Below, piece after piece: positions 6,001 to 6,606 of a stretch of 6,606 nt of DNA. Source of the stretch: CAYRXE01 sp964428205 (lineage in GTDB: Bacteria; Patescibacteriota; Gracilibacteria; Peribacterales; Peribacteraceae); NCBI GenBank assembly GCA_964428205.1, contig CAYRXE010000047.1, positions 1-6,606 of the forward strand, given 5' to 3'. Positions within the stretch are counted from its first letter, which is position 1; each line of letters begins with the position of its first letter. A model generated the notes under the pieces. It made no database searches, was not told the DNA's origin, and worked only from the letters and a program-made list of their open reading frames with translations. The translations under genes and the position numbers were made by a program.

Positions 6001-6606
6001 GCGTGGTTGGTAATCAGATTGTTGTACTCAGGAACCAGCGCATCATTGCAAGCGTGACCGACAGCGATATCACCGGTGCAGGTAAAGCAGGTATGGGTAT
6101 TGGTAACATCTCTCTCGCGACAGATGACCAGTCCACCGTGTGGGAACTCAATGACTTCAATGTAGAGACGTATCAAACTTCCGGTACGCCAGCAGCAGTG
6201 TTTGAAGATGGCAATGTGGGTATCGACACGCTCACCCCTGGATCCAAACTCTCGGTATCCGGTTCCATGATCATCGGTTCTGCAATCGGTTCTGCCGCTG
6301 CAAACACCGGCGTTGCTCTTGAGGTCATTGGCACCATGTCCGGTCGTACGCTCTACGCTCAGCAGAATATTCGCTCGTCCGGCTCCATAGTCCTCGAAGG
6401 AACACTCTCCGGTGCCGTGATGTACGGCTTCGGACTCAACACGGATTGCGATGGCTCTTCGAGCAAGCTCCTCTGGGATGCTACAACCGGTCGCTTCTCC
6501 TGTGGCACGGATCAATCCGGCGGATCAGGCTCGTTTGGTTCTGGAAACGTTCTCACCATCGGTGATGCTCGCTACCTCCTGCGTTCCGGTGGAACAATGA
6601 CTGGTG
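1..6606 (+). CDS. Giant repeat-rich tail-fibre-like surface protein, internal fragment (both ends missing)
   Basis: One frame is open from position 3 to 6605 (2201 codons) with no stop; start and stop codons lie outside the window. The translation is rich in Gly, Ser, Thr, Asn, Ala and Val, with few Trp or Lys, and shows no membrane span or coiled coil. It is built from 14 L-D-V-V-G-T-I-S-G units, six cysteine-bracketed turns, six tail-fibre modules containing G-(D/G)-T-M-T-G, unique inserts and one concanavalin A-like domain (residues about 1864-2056). Repeated protein blocks differ mainly at third codon positions, which confirms the frame. Such modules are known from phage tail fibres and S74/endosialidase-chaperone proteins, and from giant proteins of candidate-phylum bacteria. 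I infer an exported fibrous adhesin. All 14 cysteines occur in close pairs, which fits an extracytoplasmic, disulfide-stabilised fibre. A signal peptide, anchor or C-terminal S74 domain would lie outside this window. The frame is near certain; the function is tentative, and a phage origin is possible. Confidence 0.95.
3..176 (+). other. Tail end of an upstream fibre insert leading to the first family-1 unit
   Basis: Residues 1-58 read as beta-prone sequence (Y-H-F-S-V-T-N-Y-Q-Q, then L-A-L-G-V-D-T-T-G-N). They lead into a V-G-I-S variant of V-G-I-G-T and then A-K-L-D-V-L-G. The stretch resembles inserts elsewhere in the protein and is cut by the window edge, so its full extent is unknown. Confidence 0.6.
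288..329 (+). other. Cysteine-bracketed turn 1 (C-x12-C)
   Basis: Cysteines at residues 96 and 109 enclose S-A-L-Q-T-D-S-N-G-T-L-S. The D-S-N-G centre suggests a beta turn, so the two cysteines could close a hairpin by a disulfide. It is preceded by F-R-S-L-T and followed by a G-S-G linker and tail-fibre module 1. The same form recurs at 2283-2324 and 3087-3128. The disulfide is inferred. Confidence 0.75.
369..449 (+). repeat. Tail-fibre module copy 1 (G-D-T-M-T-G)
   Basis: This 27-residue module reads T-I-G-N-S-R-Y-V-S-K, then Q-G-D-T-M-T-G-A-L-V, then I-Q-N-G-N-T-H. R-Y-V followed by G-D-T-M-T-G-x-L is the hallmark of the phage tail fibre repeat (Pfam Phage_fiber_2 type). Its DNA core at 375-424 is identical to copies 2, 3 and 4. 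It is followed by L-L-N-V-R-G-T-M-S-G at 468-497. Confidence 0.9.
651..1076 (+). other. Unique insert between family-1 units
   Basis: About 142 residues follow an S-G-N-A-S-M unit. They contain G-R-T-L-T-I-S-A-G-D-G-T-G-T-G from about 900, then G-G-A-L-V-F-R-T-A, and end near E-Q-F-R-I-T-G-N-G-L-F-G-F. The T-I-S-A-G-x-G-x-G-x-G-G pattern and the closing F-R-I-x-x-N-G are typical of body segments of S74-type fibre proteins. No catalytic motif is visible. It is most likely a beta-rich spacer of the fibre. Confidence 0.6.
1083..1178 (+). repeat. Block A copy 1 (partner at 2103-2198)
   Basis: This 32-residue block includes V-I-S-D-R-G-N-V-V-A-N-R-A-A and then K-A-T-L-D-V-V-G-T-I-S-G. It recurs exactly 1020 bases downstream. 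Residues from 1101 onward (26 residues) are identical in the two copies, yet 17 of the 26 codons differ, all synonymously. The block forms the lead into a family-1 unit. Confidence 0.9.
1179..1430 (+). other. Insert with C-P-G-V-C pair
   Basis: After the block A family-1 unit comes a degenerate L-A-I-G-T-T-T at about 1227, then beta-prone sequence with N-F-F-M-G-F-N-G-A-G-D-F. A T-C-P-G-V-C-T motif follows (cysteines at residues 458 and 462), then I-L-M-A-S-N-I-N-S. C-P-G-V-C is the only cysteine pair outside the tail-fibre cassettes. It has redox-like spacing (CxxxC), but nothing else suggests metal or thiol chemistry, so a tight disulfide loop is more likely. Confidence 0.55.
1461..1604 (+). 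repeat. Block B copy 1: family-1 doublet (partner at 4500-4643)
   Basis: Two family-1 second halves lie close together (1464 and 1578), separated by A-L-I-T-Q-N-G-A-G, G-N-V-A-I-G-R-T-S-V and a short linker. The same doublet recurs 3039 bases downstream with no length change. In the first 34 residues, 28 match. This indicates duplication of the doublet as one piece. Confidence 0.85.
1605..2066 (+). other. Two short inserts flanking a family-1 unit
   Basis: The first insert (about 1605-1808) includes G-D-L-R-F-M-Q-P-G-G-G-N-Y-A-R-V and I-W-N-W-T-S-G-Y. The family-1 unit with F-D-V-V-G-S-I-S-G lies at 1809-1868. The second insert (about 1911-2066) reads Y-Y-A-F-G-S-T-N-T-R-I-E-G and ends with S-E-R-M-R-I-L-S-T-G-N-V-G-I-G. 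The S-E-R-M-R-I-x-x-x-G-N-V-G-I-G phrase is very common in S74-type tail-fibre-like proteins. Confidence 0.6.
2103..2198 (+). repeat. Block A copy 2 (partner at 1083-1178)
   Basis: This is the second copy of block A. Its last 26 residues (from 2121) are identical to copy 1 despite 17 synonymous codon changes. Here the block leads directly into cassette 2 rather than into a new insert. Confidence 0.9.
2172..2489 (+). repeat. Cassette 2: family-1 unit, cysteine turn, tail-fibre module, L-L-N-V-R-G
   Basis: This is a full super-repeat of 106 residues. The order is L-D-V-V-G-T-I-S-G-S-A-L, then S-G-S-G-G-A-V-I-R-G-S-I-A-F-R-S-L, a C-x12-C turn (cysteines at 2283 and 2322), G-F-G-S-G-N-V, the G-D-T-M-T-G module (2361-2441), and L-L-N-V-R-G-V-M-S-G. 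Cassette 3 has the same order and nearly the same length. It differs by two extra residues in the G-S linker between the second cysteine and the tail-fibre module. Confidence 0.9.
2361..2441 (+). repeat. Tail-fibre module copy 2 (G-D-T-M-T-G)
   Basis: All 27 residues match copy 1. The 50-base core at 2367-2416 is identical to copies 1, 3 and 4. After the core the codons begin to differ (CTT GTG in place of CTG GTT). Confidence 0.9.
2619..2936 (+). other. Unique insert between cassettes 2 and 3
   Basis: The insert opens with D-L-H-I-E-K-D-S-T-G-T-G, a degenerate family-1 second half. It continues through F-V-E-A-R-N-S-N-N-D-T-A and L-F-I-Y-S-D-S-A, and ends I-R-M-T-I-D-S-T-G-K before V-G-I-G at 2937. 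The (M/I)-R-(M/I)-x-I-D-S-x-G-x-V-G-I-G ending is typical of S74-type fibre proteins. No enzymatic motif is visible. Confidence 0.6.
2976..3299 (+). repeat. Cassette 3, near copy of cassette 2
   Basis: The order matches cassette 2. It starts with L-E-V-L-G-T-I-S-G, shares S-G-S-G-G-A-V-I-R-G-S-I-A-F-R-S-L, has a C-x12-C turn (3087 and 3126), the G-D-T-M-T-G module (3171-3251) and L-L-N-V-R-G-T-M-S-G (3270-3299). The offset to cassette 2 is 804 bases up to the second cysteine and 810 after it. The G-S-rich linker therefore gained or lost two residues in frame. Confidence 0.9.
3171..3251 (+). repeat. Tail-fibre module copy 3 (G-D-T-M-T-G)
   Basis: All 27 residues match copy 1. The DNA is the closest match to copy 1: over 83 bases (3171-3253 against 369-451) I see one difference, a synonymous CAA/CAG change. 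The core at 3177-3226 is invariant. Confidence 0.9.
3450..3690 (+). other. Short unique insert between two family-1 units
   Basis: About 80 residues include I-D-R-G-S-N-G-G-N-L-V-L, L-L-R-I-G-D-T-T-G-S-T and M-F-L-N-P-I-G-G-G-V-G-V. It separates the family-1 units at 3399 and 3702. It looks like beta-rich fibre sequence, and I recognise no named domain. Confidence 0.5.
3765..3800 (+). other. Cysteine-bracketed turn, short form (C-x10-C)
   Basis: Cysteines at residues 1255 and 1266 enclose D-V-K-S-T-N-G-V-L-S. The turn is two residues shorter than the C-x12-C form but keeps T-N-G-V-L-S. The following G-T-D-A-T-G resembles the G-T-D-Q-T-G that follows the long form at 4800, so this turn mixes features of both types. 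Confidence 0.7.
3849..3929 (+). repeat. Tail-fibre module copy 4 (G-D-T-M-T-G)
   Basis: All 27 residues match copy 1. The core at 3855-3904 is identical in DNA to copies 1-3. It differs only outside the core (ATT for ATC before it, GTG, CAG and GGT after it). L-L-N-V-R-G-T-M-S-G follows at 3948-3977. Confidence 0.9.
4050..4469 (+). other. Divergent, more charged insert
   Basis: About 140 residues follow a degenerate M-G-I-G-T unit at 4044. They include N-E-F-Q-E-D-Y-N-I-N-N-F-R-M-V-V, H-G-A-K-V-L-F-H-K-S-K-S-G, D-D-N-D-E-L-G-V-L-D-F and Q-R-M-R-I-G-A-N-G-N-V-R-I-G. The stretch is richer in Asp, Glu, Lys and aromatic residues than the rest of the protein. It may be a separate folded domain, but I do not recognise a family or a catalytic motif. 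Confidence 0.5.
4500..4643 (+). repeat. Block B copy 2: family-1 doublet (partner at 1461-1604)
   Basis: The second copy of the doublet has units at 4503 and 4617. The middle reads A-L-I-T-Q-N-G-A-G-T-S-Y-L-I and G-N-V-A-I-G-K-T-S-V. It lies at a constant 3039-base offset from copy 1. In this copy it leads into the long-form cysteine turn and module 5. Confidence 0.85.
4692..4829 (+). repeat. Block C copy 1: long-form cysteine turn (C-x17-C)
   Basis: This 46-residue block reads L-E-G-T-L-S-G-A-V-M-Y-G-F-G, N-T-D-C-D-G, S-K-L-L-W-D-A-S-T-G-R-F-S-C and G-T-D-Q-T-G-G-S-G. The cysteines are residues 1582 and 1600. The C-D-x-x-x-S-K-L-x-W-x-x-x-T-G-x-F-x-C pattern is familiar from giant proteins of Patescibacteria, from memory. 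The W-D-A-S-T-G centre suggests a beta hairpin that a disulfide would close. A partner copy lies 1701 bases downstream. Confidence 0.85.
4854..4934 (+). repeat. Tail-fibre module copy 5 (G-D-T-M-T-G)
   Basis: The protein matches copy 1 except for T in place of A in T-M-T-G-A-L. The DNA has begun to diverge: TCT for TCC, and ACC GGC ACG CTT for ACT GGT GCT CTG. L-L-N-V-R-G-T-I-S-G follows at 4953-4982. Confidence 0.9.
5022..5591 (+). other. Fibre linker with D-L-G-x-x-x-L-R-W and T-G-L-Y-R-P motifs
   Basis: Three phrases known from S74-type fibre proteins occur in order. The first is N-A-Y-D-L-G-T-N-A-L-R-W-R-H-M-Y-L-S-G. A V-G-I-G-T unit at 5232 with L-E-V-L-G at 5265 comes next. The third is A-F-T-S-D-S-N-T-G-L-Y-R-P-A-A-D-T-I-G-L, followed by L-I-T-Q-I-N-N-D-G-L-S. 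In related proteins these commonly lie ahead of a C-terminal S74 chaperone domain. Here they run into a jelly-roll domain instead. Confidence 0.75.
5592..6170 (+). other. Concanavalin A / LamG-like jelly-roll domain
   Basis: About 193 residues (residues 1864-2056) open with V-F-Y-D-G-F-D-E and close with W-E-L-N-D-F-N-V-E-T. This opening and closing pair is typical of laminin G, concanavalin A-like lectin and 3-keto-disaccharide-hydrolase-type jelly-rolls. Between them lie Y-E-V-S-V-V-A-N-V, A-A-I-A-A-R-V-Q-D-A-S-N-M-Y-L-Y, V-L-Q-K-N-V-G-G-V-W-T-T-L-A and I-R-L-R-V-V-G-N-Q-I-V-V, matching the usual strand order of this fold. I see no clear catalytic residues, so carbohydrate or ligand binding is more likely than hydrolysis. 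It is the only globular domain I can recognise in the window and the best candidate for the business end of an adhesin. The fold is inferred from pattern. Confidence 0.75.
6393..6530 (+). repeat. Block C copy 2: long-form cysteine turn (C-x17-C)
   Basis: This copy matches block C copy 1 at 42 of 46 residues, with cysteines at residues 2149 and 2167. The four changes are small (G/S, T/S, S/T, T/S). The 1701-base offset also holds for the tail-fibre module that follows, so the two elements duplicated together. Confidence 0.85.
6555..6605 (+). repeat. Tail-fibre module copy 6, divergent and cut by the window end
   Basis: It reads T-I-G-D-A-R-Y-L-L-R-S-G-G-T-M-T-G. D-A-R-Y is the usual form of this module in phage fibres, so this copy looks closer to the general family than copies 1-5 do. 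It does not share their conserved DNA core. The remainder lies beyond the window. Confidence 0.8.

Larger units (their letters stand above)
177..6344 (+). repeat. Dispersed V-G-I-G-T / L-D-V-V-G-T-I-S-G repeat family (14 copies)
   Basis: The second half of the unit, L-(D/E)-V-(V/L/A/I)-G-(T/S/M)-(I/M)-S-G, begins at 177, 597, 1152, 1464, 1578, 1842, 2172, 2976, 3399, 3702, 4503, 4617, 5265 and 6318; 1842 has F for the first L. Most copies are preceded by V-G-I-G-T or a close variant, about ten residues upstream: 564, 1809, 2067, 2937, 3366, 4470 and 5232. Further V-G-I-G-like copies at 2598, 4044 and 6216 lead into degenerate second halves (for example S-Y-D-L-H-I-E at 2598). The typical spacing motif is P-K-A-(T/K)-L-D-V. 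This pattern is widespread in tail-fibre-like proteins that carry S74 chaperone domains, where it is thought to form beta-strand segments of a trimeric fibre. Copies are not evenly spaced because inserts of different length follow each unit. Codons vary freely between copies, so these are old duplications under protein-level selection. Confidence 0.9.

Noticed and set aside
5559..6515. Long minus-strand open frame (about 318 codons)
   Set aside because: It is opposite the jelly-roll domain and block C, which are convincing proteins in the + frame. The minus frame exists because the + frame rarely uses codons whose reverse complements are stops. No family resemblance is visible.
1..6606. Alternative genetic code with reassigned TGA, as in some candidate-phylum bacteria
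   Set aside because: The main frame has no in-frame TGA across 2201 codons, so nothing in the window calls for reassignment.

Overview
The window is the interior of one very large protein-coding gene on the + strand. One reading frame (first complete codon at 3, last at 6603-6605) runs from edge to edge without a stop. It encodes 2201 residues, and neither the start nor the end of the gene is present. There is no intergenic DNA, RNA gene, promoter or terminator that I can support. The other open frames on both strands are shadows of this frame.

The protein is a mosaic of short, Gly/Ser/Thr-rich, beta-prone repeats of the kind found in phage tail fibres and in giant surface proteins of uncultivated bacteria. 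Three repeat families recur. (1) A unit with V-G-I-G-T, then about ten residues, then L-D-V-V-G-T-I-S-G-S; there are 14 copies of its second half. (2) A cysteine-bracketed turn, six copies. (3) A tail-fibre module (R-Y-V, then G-D-T-M-T-G-A-L), five full copies plus one that runs off the window. Families 2 and 3 are always joined in that order. In all five full copies they are followed by L-L-N-V-R-G-(T/V)-(M/I)-S-G. Between these cassettes lie unique inserts of 50 to 200 residues that resemble the variable parts of S74/endosialidase-chaperone-type fibre proteins. One insert is a clear concanavalin A/LamG-like jelly-roll at 5592-6170.

Region by region: 3-497 end of one block, a first cysteine turn and tail-fibre module 1; 498-2171 a long run of family-1 units with inserts; 2172-2489 cassette 2; 2490-2975 insert; 2976-3299 cassette 3, a near copy of cassette 2; 3300-3977 two family-1 units, a short cysteine turn and module 4; 3978-4643 a divergent insert and a family-1 doublet; 4692-4982 a long-form cysteine turn and module 5; 4983-5591 fibre-type linker; 5592-6170 jelly-roll; 6171-6605 family-1 units, a second long-form cysteine turn and the start of module 6.

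Organism: GC is about half, the standard code fits (no in-frame TGA), and the architecture recalls giant repeat proteins of Patescibacteria/CPR, possibly Peribacteria-like. That is recognition from memory, not a search. A phage or prophage fibre is the main alternative. The likely role is an exported, fibrous, disulfide-stabilised adhesin or surface fibre. No gene symbol is justified.
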